Positions 48,068 through 60,000 of a stretch of DNA of 64,000 nucleotides are shown here, piece by piece. The DNA is from Diploscapter coronatus (Eukaryota > Nematoda > Chromadorea > Rhabditida > Rhabditidae), in the NCBI GenBank assembly GCA_964036155.1, contig OZ038422.1:4487201-4551200 (forward strand), given 5' to 3'. The translations under genes and the position numbers were made by a program. The notes below the pieces were generated by a model that did no database searches, had not been told where the DNA came from, and saw nothing but the letters and a program-made list of their open reading frames with translations. Within the stretch, counting starts at the first letter, position 1, and every line of letters begins with the position of its first letter.

Positions 48068-51000
48068 TTATTTAGGCTTTTTCCATTGTTCGAAATGACG
48101 ATCGAAGTATTTCTGCATTTCAGTCACAGAATCGACTTTGGCCGTGATGCAGGCCAAGGTTTTGTGCCTTCGTCGTTCCTCTTGCTTCAGAGAATGGTAG
48201 ATGACTATCGACGTTATGAACGAAATGTAGGGAATTATCTAAACTTTGTTTCACTCTTTGAATTTCAATTTTGGACATTTCTGAACTGGGTCTTCATATT
48301 TAGCATTTCTCTAAATAGTCTAAAAATCAGTTTCTCGACCTAATATTCAAAACTATGTGGAAATTGGCATTACTATTTCCAAAACATGTTTAAATCCGAA
48401 AAAAAACTTACGTATGAATTGACAGCGTAATATTTGTACTCCATGAGAGTGATGAAATTCTTTATGAACCTGCCCAGCCACAAAAATAGTGCGTAAATGC
48501 AGAAGCAGATCGCATTGGCTATTATGATGGGGGCTGAAATTTTACAGGTAAAAGTAGAGAAGAATGTCTCTGAATGTGGTGATAAATAATGTATTCTAAA
48601 TCTTCTCCTCATCATCCTAATCTTGACTAGGAATGGTTAGAGTGGTAAGATTACCTAACGTCCGTAAAACCATAATATTCTCTTTCATTTGAAACTTTTG
48701 CGTCAATTGCGCACTTCTGAAAGGAATAATTTTATGAGACTTTGTACTTGTTTGCCTTACATTTTAGATATCTTATTCCGTCTCAACAAGATGTAAAATA
48801 TGATGAGGATAATAATGTCGGCAGCAAATATGAAGTAGAAGATGATATAAATGTTCGCACCTGCAATCTTAATTGTGAAGTTTTTTGCTCAAAACGAATC
48901 ACTCACTAATTTTAGGGGAAGCTGAAAATGATGCACAGCTAGTGAGATATTCTGAGGGATCTTCTTCCCACATAGCCCATTCGATTGAGCCCCAAGAGGA
49001 CAAAAGCTGAAACAAACCAAGTTGAATATTGAACATTGAATAGCAATTTACAAGGGAGTTAAGGGGAAGTACGAGTAGTATGAGAATTTTCACTATTATT
49101 CCGATTTATTAAACTTGAAATTGATGAGTGGGAAAAGTAGCGTCTCTTGAACTTTTTAAATCATATTTCGTGTATAGTTGTCCATCTTATGAAGGCGAGT
49201 TTCTTATGCTAGTTGCATCAAAAGGTAGTTATTTTTCATTTTCTATTATCGCCTTTTTCAAACTATTTAACGAACTATTTTGCTTTCACATGATTTTTAA
49301 GATGCACGAGTTGTTTTTGAACTATCGAGGCACTATAGCTGATTTTAGATTTGAAAAATAATTTCGAAAAATACGTCGTAAAACTACATTTTTCCTTGCC
49401 TTCGTGACTCTTGATCGAAATATTTTCAGAAAATTTAAAAGTCGCTCTATTTTTGTTACAATGCCTGTCACATGAAAGATAATTATCAGTCTCGTCATCA
49501 CCTTTAGCAAAAAGTAGCGCGGTACCTAATTTTGCATTTTCCTATTTGCTGAAATTTGGTCAAAAGAGAAAATTTAATTGGATAATGATAGGTTGTCAAT
49601 TAGCGATGAATAAACTTAGCGAATTCGATTTGGAGTTTTTGAAACGATGAAATTTACTGACCAGTTATCTTTTTCTGACAATGAAAGTAAAAACAAATGC
49701 TGTATAGGAATGTGAGCTTAATGGTTTTATTATCTCATTAGGCCCGAGTTTTCTTCCGAAACCTATTCAATGGAATCAGATGCCTTTAATTCATTTTCAG
49801 CAATTTTGTCCAGTTAATTATCTACGTACCGTAGAAGTGCTCAATAACGCTACGAAAATCTTGGACGTTGATTTCTCGTAAGTCTTGTAGTTTATAGTGG
49901 CCCACATTCTCTCGATCATTTGCGCGATACTCGTCGTTGTCATTGCGACCAGCATAGTTCTGAAAAATAGTCAGCATGAAATTATAATTGGATTAATTTT
50001 CTAATTTTGCAAACTTGGTTGAGATCATCGTTTCCAAGTCTTAAAATCAAGGACTAAGTTGAAAATTAAAAATTATGAAAAGTTATTAAAAATATCTTTA
50101 AAATTAGATATGATTCACGAACTTAATTCTAGCAAATGATGTTTCGTAATTTCTTAATTTATTAAAACACGATATATCAAAAGTAAGGTTTAGCTCATTA
50201 GCCAAAAGCAGCAAGGATCGGGTTGGATATTTCAAGTTAGAAAATGCGGTGACTTACAACGTAATTCTCCTCCAAATACTGCAATGTTCGGCAAGATAGA
50301 CGACGTCGCAATTGTCCTGGGCAAATACGATTCGAATCAGATGAAATCCGGCTAGCGAGGTATAGATGATGGAGAATAGTGAAGCATACAACATGGCCAA
50401 CTTCAGCAATACCTAAAAGCTCATTCATATCATGGCAATCTTTCCAAGTACTGCAAGGATTCCAACATTCCACTCTAATCGAACATTTTGGACAAAGGGA
50501 GAATTGTTTTGCATAAGCACGCCTTTGAGTTTCCCCGTTGAAGATCATACAGCTTTAAACTAGGGCACTCAGTTAAAAATATCACGTGTGCATATTTTAT
50601 AAAAGCTAAAATAATTTTTATCGTGCCAATTAATAAAAGTAGCACCGAAAAAAAATTATTTTAAAAAATTAACATCATATGAATTTCCTGAGCTGAAACA
50701 TTTGATTTCCAACATTCTACACTAGATCCCTACTTCATGCTTTATGGGGTAAGCTATTACTCTTTTAATTGACTCAAAACATGCACATTCGTTAAATTTT
50801 TGCGATACTACTTTTATTAATTGCCTTTATCGTCAATGATCAACTATGCGTATGCTTCGGTATGTGTAGTTTGAACGATAATTGCGTAATTTTCGCAAGT
50901 GTTTTGTTGGACAAAATTACTCTTATTGAGTTTGAAGTTCAGTAAATTTGATTGCTGCGAAATTTGGTGTTGAAGTTCTGAACTTTAAAATTTTTAAATT

Positions 51001-51305
51001 ACAAATTTTGCAAATTAAAGTCCGAGATTTTCTCCACCAATTTATTAGCACTAATTCTCGATCAGCTTAGGGGGAAAAAAATAGAAATTCTCGGAGAAAA
51101 ATTCTGTCTGAAGCTACAATTTACAATTTCTACCTACCATGGCATTGAAATGCATGAGCATTTTGCAGGTGGCGAGAGTGTAGCCGAAAATGAAGAGTGT
51201 AGTCGGTCCACTCAAAATTGCCATCAATAGAGGCAGACTATAGAGGGGAGACGATACGGTGTTGATTGCGGTTCCACAATAAGCAGTCATGTTGACGATA
51301 TTCAT
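48068..51305 (-). CDS. SRE-like seven-helix chemoreceptor
   Basis: Nematode G-protein-coupled chemosensory receptor, nearest in motifs to the SRE (SRA superfamily) group. Exons 51134-51305, 50452-50522, 50258-50412, 49830-49959, 48907-49006, 48761-48860, 48655-48716, 48412-48533 and 48068-48238 sum to 1083 bases, 360 residues, with consistent phases. Supporting motifs are DNCDVVYLAEHC with a following Arg after helix 2/3, ERMWATINYKTYEK at the end of helix 3, LTQKFQMKENIMVLRTL before helix 6, and KYFDRHFEQWKK in the C-tail. Hydrophobic segments fit seven helices, though helix 4 is short and spans the junction 49830/49006, where an 820-base intron might hide an exon. The second exon is the weakest part: its acceptor (CTCAAAG) is poor and it needs the later of two donors at 51133/51137. 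One intron is only 39 bases. Confidence 0.8.
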
Positions 51306-53064
51306 AATGTGGGATTGTTAAATACGCTACTCAGATTCATCTAAATGCAACAATGAATTCAATTTACCTATCCTAATATCTCTTAACTTGATTTTTAGCA
51401 TCGCGAATTAGCAAGTTGAGCGCAAATGATCGAATCAGACCTCTAGTTTAGAGTATGGAAGAGTAGTGATAAATTAGAAATCTCAAGAAAATTGGCAGCG
51501 AAAGATGATTCTCATAGCAAAATTGAGGAAGAAAATATTTTCCAAAAATAACGAAAATTTAGTCGTTAAAAATAGCAATAGCTGCGTTGCAAGAAAATAA
51601 AAATAGCCAATAGTAATTCGTCCGAATAATGCATATTTCGCAAATCACAAATCAAAATTTGAATTTAAATATATGCAGAGAAATTTTAGCATAAATATCA
51701 AGATCACGCAAGTGGAAGTTATTCAGCTAAGCTAAAATTATTATGCCCGTTGCGTAGTTGCGTTAGCTTTCTCTATTACGTTCTAAGCAAAACACACGAG
51801 TTAGAAATGGGTAATTTTGTGTCTAGGAAAATCAAATAAGCAGCTAGAGAAACAAAGCGAAGGTGATAATTATTTAGATAAAAGCCGGTTTTTTTTCCAG
51901 ATTTGCACTACTTGTTGGAAACGGTGCGTGTTCTCGTGCATTTTGCATTTTCTGCATAAATTGGCTAATATAGAGAAGAATCTGAATGAGTGCAAATGAA
52001 CCGTGATTTTTATAGGTCGAAGGTAACTCGTCTGGAAATTGTAAGTGACGGAAATGATATTCGGATGAAACAGGTTTCTAGGCTCAGAGAGTTCAGGCGT
52101 TATAAAGTAGAACAATAGTATTTCATATCAATTTGGATAGTTTCTAGCAATAACTATGTGCCAAGTTAGAAAATGGTGGGAGTCTATAATTAGAGTCCCC
52201 AAGCTCCGCCCCTTTGCAGAAATGCGTTTATGGTAGAAACGTGGTAGTTCGGAAGGAAAAATTTAAGAAGAAAGTACCCTTCAAACTCGGAATATCTCCA
52301 AAAAAAACCCTATCCAGATTGACGATAAACCTAATAAAATGGTTCCGTGCAAAAACTCAACGCAAAATGTCTGTCTACAAGCCGAATTTGTACAGTGAAA
52401 ACGTCTCATTTTGAAGGCCACAATTTTCTGCTTTTTTCGGTCAAGAAATCTTCTTCTTTTATTTTTTTCTTCACGAAAGTCTTATTTACACCCCTTGTGA
52501 CATTTCTGTACAAAAACGTTGTCCAAAACATAAACTTGGCATATCTGCTTGGAGATCCTATCTATAATCTATACAAGCAGCACTAAATTGTATTTTTCCA
52601 AACGAATAACAGGAAAACTTTCGATTTAAGGAGAACAATATTTTGACATCCGAAGGAAATTTAAGATTATTTAGTCGCAACTTTTGGATTTTCAATTGTA
52701 AAGGAATACAGGAACCAAACATGTGCGAATATGCATACGCTCAAAGGTTTGTGAACGTCATAATGAAAAAATCATCTCTCACAATTTATGATTTGTCACT
52801 TATAAAACCGTTTGAACTAGATTTTCAATTTACCCAATAAATCGACATTTAACGGGGAACACTGTCTGAATTTAAAATTCGCACCAAGAAGTGAAAGGCG
52901 GACTCTCGATTTTGTATTATGAGTCCGTGTGAGAAATATGAAAGCTTACTCATACAGAACCTCGCAAGTAAACATAATCGAATTTCCATGAAATAAACTT
53001 GATATAAAACTTTCTCACGTATGAACTTAATGTCAACGACAGAACATAATTACTCAATTGATAT

Positions 53065-53370
53065 TTGATCAGTAAAATTTTTAATAATACAAGAATATAC
53101 GACAAAAAAGGTGATAATAAAGGAAATTATTCATCAGTAGAAAAGCTAATATTTAAGTTAGAAAAAAATAAGAATGCTCGCATTGAATTATTGTCGCGTA
53201 TGACTGCAAATTACTGCGATAAGCCGATTTTAGCGCAAAGGTTGGCAAAAATAAAGCCGTATAGACATAATAAAATTACCGAGATCAGCGAGCCTTTACG
53301 TGCGATTTTCGCCGAGAATAGGATGATTTATAGCTCCAATGGAAAACAGCGAATGAAATTGAACCTATGA
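53065..53370 (+). other. Open frame of about 100 codons without an ATG near its start
   Basis: The frame is rich in Lys, Asn and Ile and ends at a TGA. It has no ATG at its 5' end (the first in-frame codon used here is TTG), so it would be an exon or a gene remnant. The order of a basic helical half, the string KIKPYRHNKITEIS and then LRAIFAENRMIY faintly recalls the small RelE/HigB-like fold of bacteria, but this is an impression from spacing, not a family match. Chance openness of AT-rich DNA is the main alternative. Confidence 0.18.
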
Positions 53371-54205
53371 AAAACGGAGGGAAATGATTTCTACTGATAA
53401 TCAGAAACGAAAATAGTGTTTGCGAGAATTTTCAATTTTAGAGAAATTTTAGGGCCCGAGATGATGAAATCCAAGGATAAAGGATTTTGTGGATTTCTAA
53501 TTTTTCTTAATCGTAATTCTCCAACTGAATATCATTACGAATAAATCGAGATTTTGGGTTTTTAAACGAGAATCATAGTTAGCGATATTCCTGAAACATC
53601 ACAATCGTGATGTCACTAGAATAGTCTAGTACTCTGAAAAAATTGAAAAATGTGTTAGTTAGATACAAAATTAAATTTCAAAGTCCGATAAGACCAACTT
53701 CTCAATCTTATATACTTCGATATAGAAGTCGAATAAAAGAATAAGTGAAGTATAAAATGCGAAGGCATTTTGCTTTAAAGAGGACGACTCGAATATCCAT
53801 GAATTGTGCGAAAAAATTAGCGCCCTTGTATCTATTATTTCCTTAGAAAATATGAAAAAAGGAAGGATTTTGCATCGAATTCAATGGAAATTCAATCAAA
53901 ATGCAGAGGAAGGATTACCTTGGATTAATGATAGAATGATGACAATTGAAATCAGTATTAAAATTCAGATCATTTTTATCCAAAATGTAAGATGTTAGTT
54001 CAAAATCAAAATCCAAGATTCGAGGAATAAAAGTAAAAAAATTGTGAAGAACAATGCTTCCATCGAACGCCTTACTCATACCCACATTTTTCAAACACAT
54101 TGTAGCATACAAATACTTTGAATCTAATAGTTTGTATGTTCGAAGAGTCATATTTTGTGTATGCCAGGAAATTATTGTGATGCATTAAAATATGAAAATC
54201 TCAGT

Positions 54206-54211
54206 TTTATT
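54206..54211 (-). terminator. Poly(A) signal of the lectin gene
   Basis: AATAAA on the minus strand about 70 bases beyond the stop codon. Confidence 0.6.
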
Positions 54212-54280
54212 CATTGTCAACGAATAAAGATAAAATGGTATTATTAATTTAAATGTTATAAACGATTTTAATCATTAATA

Positions 54281-55889
54281 TCATATACAAAGTTTTCCAT
54301 GAGTATGCAAAACGCATTTCTTTCCCGATTCGCAATCCCCATCGGAGCTGCAAAATCGGCGTTTCGGTTGACTAGATTTGAAGGGTTTGAATATATCGAA
54401 AATAGATGGACTCTTTGGAGGGTCGGTGCAACTTTTGCCTGCTTCTAATGGGACACATGTGATTGGGCCAGAACAGCAGGAATTGGTTACGCAGACTGTG
54501 TTCGCTGGACAGTCTGAACAATCTGGACGACTATCACATGACCAGCCTTCATTGCAAAATCCTAGTCCATCGGACGTTGAATCACAATAGCAGTCTGTAT
54601 TTGAAGAACAGCCTGGTTTATAGAAACCACAGGTTTGTTTCGAACACTCTAAAATATATAAATGAATGCACACGCTATAAAATACAGAGAAAATCAAGTG
54701 GTCATAATTTTGCTGTTCATCTTTGCATTTCACTCATCAGTGAGATAATCCCAAATCGAGAGAAAAAATTACCCCTATTTCTCCATTTAGCCTAAACATC
54801 GAACTTCGATTATCTTTCAATGTGGTATATAAAAATCCCAATTTTCTACTTTGAAGAGATAATGATCATTAACATACTTGCAATGACGTACAAATTCGAA
54901 GAGGTTATAATGCTAATTTTCGAAGTTCAATCATAGCAGTATACCTATTAAAAGACAATAAGGTGCACGTAAAATTCTAGTTCAGAATATAAACATCGAA
55001 TGCTAGAATCAATTCATTCATTTGGTATTCTTACTTCCTGAAGGCGTCGTTGTCATTGGAACACTTGTTGAAGACGTTGTTGTCGTTGGAGCCTTTGTTG
55101 AGGACGTCGTTGTCGTTGGAGCCTTTGTTGAAGACGTCGTCGTTGTTGTCGTTGTCGTTGTCGTTGTCGTTGGAACCATGGTAGTATTAGCTGGTGAAGT
55201 GTTGTTGAGAACAACACTGCATACGAATGGAATCGGTGCAGAATTTGAAACTGTTATCCATTTACCATCACCGATGCGGAATGCAACGTACCAGTGAGTT
55301 CCACCGGGTTCTCCTAAAAGGGAAATGTTGTTAGCATAACGTCAGATCAGAGTAATTGAGAAAATGATTCTTGGCTCATCATAATGGCCGATAGGAAATA
55401 AGTTAATTTGATCGTACCACTGTCCCAATTGTTGAAATCATAAGCTGATCCATCTACATAGACCCAGTTATTTATGTTCTCCGAAGGTGAGTAGAGTCCG
55501 ATGTAGAAATCATGACGTGACTTGCCAAAGATATTTTCAGCTTGCTCTGTAGCATTTTTAGTTAAGTTTGTTCCATCAAGAATACTTACGCTGAAGGAAA
55601 TTGTTTTCAAACATCGAGTGAATGGAAGTCAAGGAATAGCCTATTCCTCTGCAATAGTCTATAGCAGAGGTAAAATTCATTGGTTGATTAACAAATCTGT
55701 AGCATCTGAAACATAAATCAGTTTTGAACGACAAATTATTCTATTTTTTAGAATTTTCAATCAATCAATGAGAATAAAGTTGTACTTGTTTCCGAGCAAT
55801 GAATCCTGTGGATCACATTTCGCTGAATTTTGTGCCGATATAGAAGATATGCAGGATGAAATTAGAAATACGGTAATTAATAATTTCAT
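54281..55889 (-). CDS. Secreted C-type-lectin protein with Thr repeat and Cys-rich tail
   Basis: Exons 55786-55889, 55590-55705, 55418-55546, 55035-55313 and 54281-54648 give 331 residues in frame. The ATG at 55889 has a GCCGCC context and begins a signal peptide (MKLLITVFLISSCISSISA). The C-type lectin-like domain (residues about 24-148) shows NKCYRFVNQPMNF, DYCRGIGYSLTSIHS, DFYIGLYSPSENINNWVY, DFNNWDSGEP and PIPFVC. The outer Cys pair is present, but both inner Cys are missing and EPN/WND read EPG/WIT, so Ca2+-dependent sugar binding is doubtful. A Thr/Ser mucin-like linker with 10-residue repeats (about 165-209) follows. A tail with about 18 Cys, including CSSNTDCYCDS and FCSSDGDCESGKKC, ends the protein. 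It is likely an extracellular recognition or cuticle/gut protein; the exact role is unknown. A broken relative lies upstream at 56.8-57.0 kb. Confidence 0.85.
55048..55165. repeat. Coding minisatellite (30-base unit) and GTCGTT tract
   Basis: About three copies of a 30-base unit encode TSSTKAPTTT on the minus strand. They run into a pure GTCGTT-type tract that encodes poly-Thr. The repeat length is a multiple of three, so copy-number change keeps the lectin reading frame. Confidence 0.8.
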
Positions 55890-56787
55890 GGCGGCAGAGT
55901 TAAATTTCAAATCAGATTAGTAGTGACGAAACAACTTCCGTAATTAATGATAACCCAAATTTGTTTGTCAAGCCGTAATCTTCAATTTATACTCCGATCC
56001 TTATCGCTGTTTTATTGCATGACATTCGAATGATATAACTGGCTAATCACTAATTTCGCTGATTATATGTCTGCAAACACCAATGACGGAGTCATTACAG
56101 CTTGCTATTTGCCATTTTCCATCCAACAGACGCGTGACGGCGCAATATCTATCGCCTGATGGTTCACCTAGACTGTAATAATTTGTTTCCAACATAACAA
56201 TTGTGAAAATCAATGTTCTGTCATATTGTACGAGTTAGAGAGCAGAAACTCCGTCTCTCTGCAAAACTCGGCATGGCATAAAAGTAGTAGTTGGGACTCC
56301 CAAAATAGGAAACAAGTATCTTTCAACATAAGAAAGCCATCATAAAGTTCAAACTAAATCAACGATAGACCTCATGAAACTGATATGCGCCTAAAATTAG
56401 CTTAAATGAGTTGCGTACAAAAATGTACAACCGCTTTTTCGATCTCAAAAACGTGTCCATTTTGGGGTTCGGTTTTACCATTTTCCTAGATTTAGGTTAT
56501 TTTTTAAAAATTTGTTTTTACTTCACCAACGATTAAGTCATATCTTTAAGGATGCTTCGATACCAAATTTGTTTCCGTTAGGTGAAAGTTTGGAAATCGT
56601 TCGTGTTCTCTATGCATAAGTGCATCATTACCAAAACTGAACTGATAGTGTTATCTATGCAGGAAATTAGTGAACCGAGGACATTTTGCGAATTTTTTAT
56701 CGCATTTATTTCGTGGTGAATTTTTACTAGAAGAAAATTAAATGAAATAAAATGCATAAAATCGCAATACGATAACTTTATTACCTA
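55890..56787. other. Upstream region of the lectin gene
   Basis: About 900 bases between the lectin start and the decayed lectin copy. It presumably carries the lectin promoter. I see no coding frame with splice signals. Confidence 0.4.
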
Positions 56788-57002
56788 ACCTGCCATGAAA
56801 TTATTGTAGTCATAGTCGGGATCCATCTACATAGACCCAATTACTCGTACCCTTTGATGGTGAACAAAGATCGATGCAAGAATTCTGATGTTATGTCAAA
56901 AGCATTTTGTGTTCCTCCTAAGAAATATTTTTCAAAGCAATAATTTTCGTTAAAAATAATTACCGTTGAAGGAAATTGTTTTCGATCACCGAATGAACCT
57001 TG
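56788..57002 (-). pseudogene. Decayed C-type-lectin domain copy
   Basis: Two pieces match the neighbouring lectin gene. The upstream piece reads HSVIENNFLQ at 56964-57002, up to a donor in the same place as the intact gene (intact: HSMFENNFLQ). The second piece reads SPSKGTSNWVYVDGS (intact: SPSENINNWVYVDGS), then breaks, because the next codons run to TGA in this frame. The continuation YDYNN is found only after a one-base shift. No following exon with the closing Cys, Thr repeat or tail was found. It is best explained as a partial duplicate of the lectin gene that has lost function. Confidence 0.65.
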
Positions 57003-60000
57003 TAGTTCAAGAAGAGATTATTATTATATTGAATCATGACACCCACTGAAGAATACGTAAGTTATACAATGAAAGCGTAAATTGAGACTATGTCCATATC
57101 AACTCAAGATGAGTTTGATGGTCAGGAGATAATTTTCTTTTCGCAGCTACTTCGACCATATAATAGGTGTAAATTTGTATTCATCCACAATCAACTGTAT
57201 AACCTCTGATATAACGTGTCTCAGTGTCGAACTTTACTTGGAGAATATTTAGCTTATTTGACCGATATACGGACGAAGAATAAAAGACGAATACGTGCTC
57301 TAACTCAAACTCTAGGCAGACAAGAAAAAATAAGCGATGATCGTCCATATGAAATACGAAATCCAATTGTCGAAATTGTTTGTCTCGTCAGGCTAAATTC
57401 GTTGCAAAGTTGCTATTTTCCGTTTTGCAGACACATAATAAGAAAGGCGGGAAAACAATTCCGGAAACCTCTTTTTTACGTATCTCTTTCATATCTCAGT
57501 ATTAGAAGATGCGTATTTTGAACAAAATATTTCGACTTTTTAGGTATTCTCATTTTGTTGAGATAATTTCTATTCTAACAATTCCACGAGTTCATGTAAT
57601 TTCATTTCAGTTGGATGCTCGCTGGTTTTCTTACGCTCTGTTAATGATTGGTCTACCTGGAAATTTGGATTCTCAATTGACCACAGGTAATCTTTCTTAC
57701 AATTTATCCGGATACTTGAGAAGGGAAGCGCGTAGAACGCAGAATTGAATTGAGTTGTAAGATGATCAGAGTTCGACTTGGTCCAGAAATTCATGTTCTT
57801 TGTCGTTCATCCTGAAATTCAGCGAATCTTTGTTCGAATTCAAGAACCCTGAAAACTCCTTTCACCGATTCCAACCTAACTCATCCTCATCTTTCCCTTA
57901 ACCAATCTAACTTAGAGAACTTCTTTCTTCATTTTTCTAGCTTTTGTTTAGTTTAGCGCAACTACACTGCACTTATAACATAATAAATCCCCGAAGAGTT
58001 CTCATTCAAGTTATTCATCTTTGTTTTTTTTTTTAAGATTTCTGATAATGATTGTCGAAAATAGTATTATTGAAAATGAAACTGATAATCAGCTTACTCA
58101 TTATGTCAAGCTAGATGAATAAATCAATAACTTATCTTGGTCTTATTTTTACTTGTATATTTTTTTATTTTTTCATTGTGAACATCTTAGTATTCCAAAT
58201 CATCTCTTAGATCCAGGCTCGTTTTAACCATCTGACCGAAATTTATTTCGATGTTGCCAAAAATTAAGTTTCCCGATCAAAAAACCGCCATCTAGTCAAA
58301 TCCAGGAAGTCAAAGACGCTCACTTGAATTCGAGAATTTGAGGGTGTGCTCGCTTTATTTTTATCATGTCTATCTTCGTCCTTTTCATTGCTGATTTATT
58401 TCTCGTTTTCTTTTGAATACTTTTCAATAAGGAACTTCACGTTCGGATTTTTGTCGAATCAGTTGGGAGTTGATTGAATTTATTTCGGGAAAGAGGATCC
58501 CTTTACATTCCTCTCGACCCTCGCGACAAGCCTATTTTCTCGATTTTTGCATTCATTTCAACTTTTCTTCGCGCGCGCGCATCGTCTTCTTTATTCGAAT
58601 TCCTCGACTTTTTCAGGCAATTTTCCCATTCTTTGCTTCAAATCTTGTGATTGCCAATTTCATTTTCATAGGTCTTCTTTCTATGATGAGTTAGTCGTGT
58701 CAGGAGTTTTCCTCATCATTTCTATGTAATTTACTTTTAAAATTATTATCTTGAATTTTCTAGTCTTTATTTTGCCACGACTGCATAAATTGGAGCTAAT
58801 TGTCTATTGTGTGTGTGAGTATTTATGGTAATCGTTCATCTTTCATTGCTCATAGAGATCAAGCATCAGTTCTCTATAAATATTAGCTCCTTCGAAAATT
58901 TGCAATTTATTACAGATTAGAAATTATTTTTTCTTAATTATTATTTAAATTTTGATTCATTCCTATTCTCAGCAAAATCGGAAGTTCACTTCTCGGCTAC
59001 TGTGCTCCACGAGAATAGTCAGCTACAAATGTTTAAGCGAACTTTGCTCACCTTACAAATTTCATTTGCATTTCGTTCATCCTTTTCAAGCGGCTATAAT
59101 TTTAATCCAAAACAATTGTTACGTAGATACACTCGCATTTCTGAGCAAAATTTTGATTTTCGTCTCAATCTACCTTTCCTTTAAAGACAAATATTATCGG
59201 ATATTCTCTTCATCATGATTTTCTCCATCTAGCGTTCGAAAAAAAAAACCCGTACACTAGATTATACAACTTTTGAAGCAACTTCAACATTTTTGCGGTT
59301 CGCAAATTTCCTTCAATGTAAATCCCCACACATCTGGCAACGTACCAGCTCTGTTGTCTCAAAGCCTTGCATAACAATCAGCACAATAAGCATTCTTCCT
59401 CTACTTGTGAGAGAATTTTCGTTTTTATTTGACTGCCTCGCTTAACTTCCGGACTAACAATCGGATGCATAAAGGCAGAAGGCAGCTGAAGGTTGAAGAA
59501 TAAAGAAGTTAGGAGTCCACGTAACGAGCTGACCAATGCCCGGCTGCTGTGTGCAATAAAAGCAGCCAAATGAATGAATGGAGTTTGGGCAAATAAGAAG
59601 AAAAAAACTTCCCTGTCTACTATGAACTAACTTATTGTTAGAAACGTTAGTTATATTTTGATACAAATGTTGCAGCATTGCTGATACGCATATGTAGTTA
59701 ACGATTTTTTTATTTGGAAAGCTTTAGTTTTCCGAACTAATTTGAAAATCAAAACTGAAAATGTGGTAAGAAGAAAATTGAGCAAAAATCCCAATTATCA
59801 TATACAAGAAAATGATAATTGATTTAATACAAATTTCACGTTATGATGAAATTTTCGAATTTAGTATCACTGAAGATTTGACTTAATATTCAAAGGAAAT
59901 ATCTTCCACAACAATTTCACTTGTTCCCAAATCCTCATCAACCCTGTCCAATTGTTTTGAGATTAGCTAGATGTTGAGAGTGGGTTTGACAAATTGGTCT

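Larger units (their letters stand above)
51306..54280. other. Intergenic region between chemoreceptor and lectin genes
   Basis: About 3 kb of AT-rich DNA. Apart from one open frame at about 53.07-53.37 kb (separate entry), I see only short frames without splice signals. The lectin poly(A) signal lies at 54206-54211 on the minus strand. Confidence 0.45.

Noticed and set aside
50237..50548. 103-codon minus-strand frame with Cys and Trp
   Set aside because: It is a different frame of the chemoreceptor exons 50258-50412 and 50452-50522, which carry the helix and DNCDVVYLAEHC motifs in the correct frame.
54463..54795. 110-codon plus-strand frame opposite the lectin tail
   Set aside because: Antisense shadow of the Cys-rich exon.
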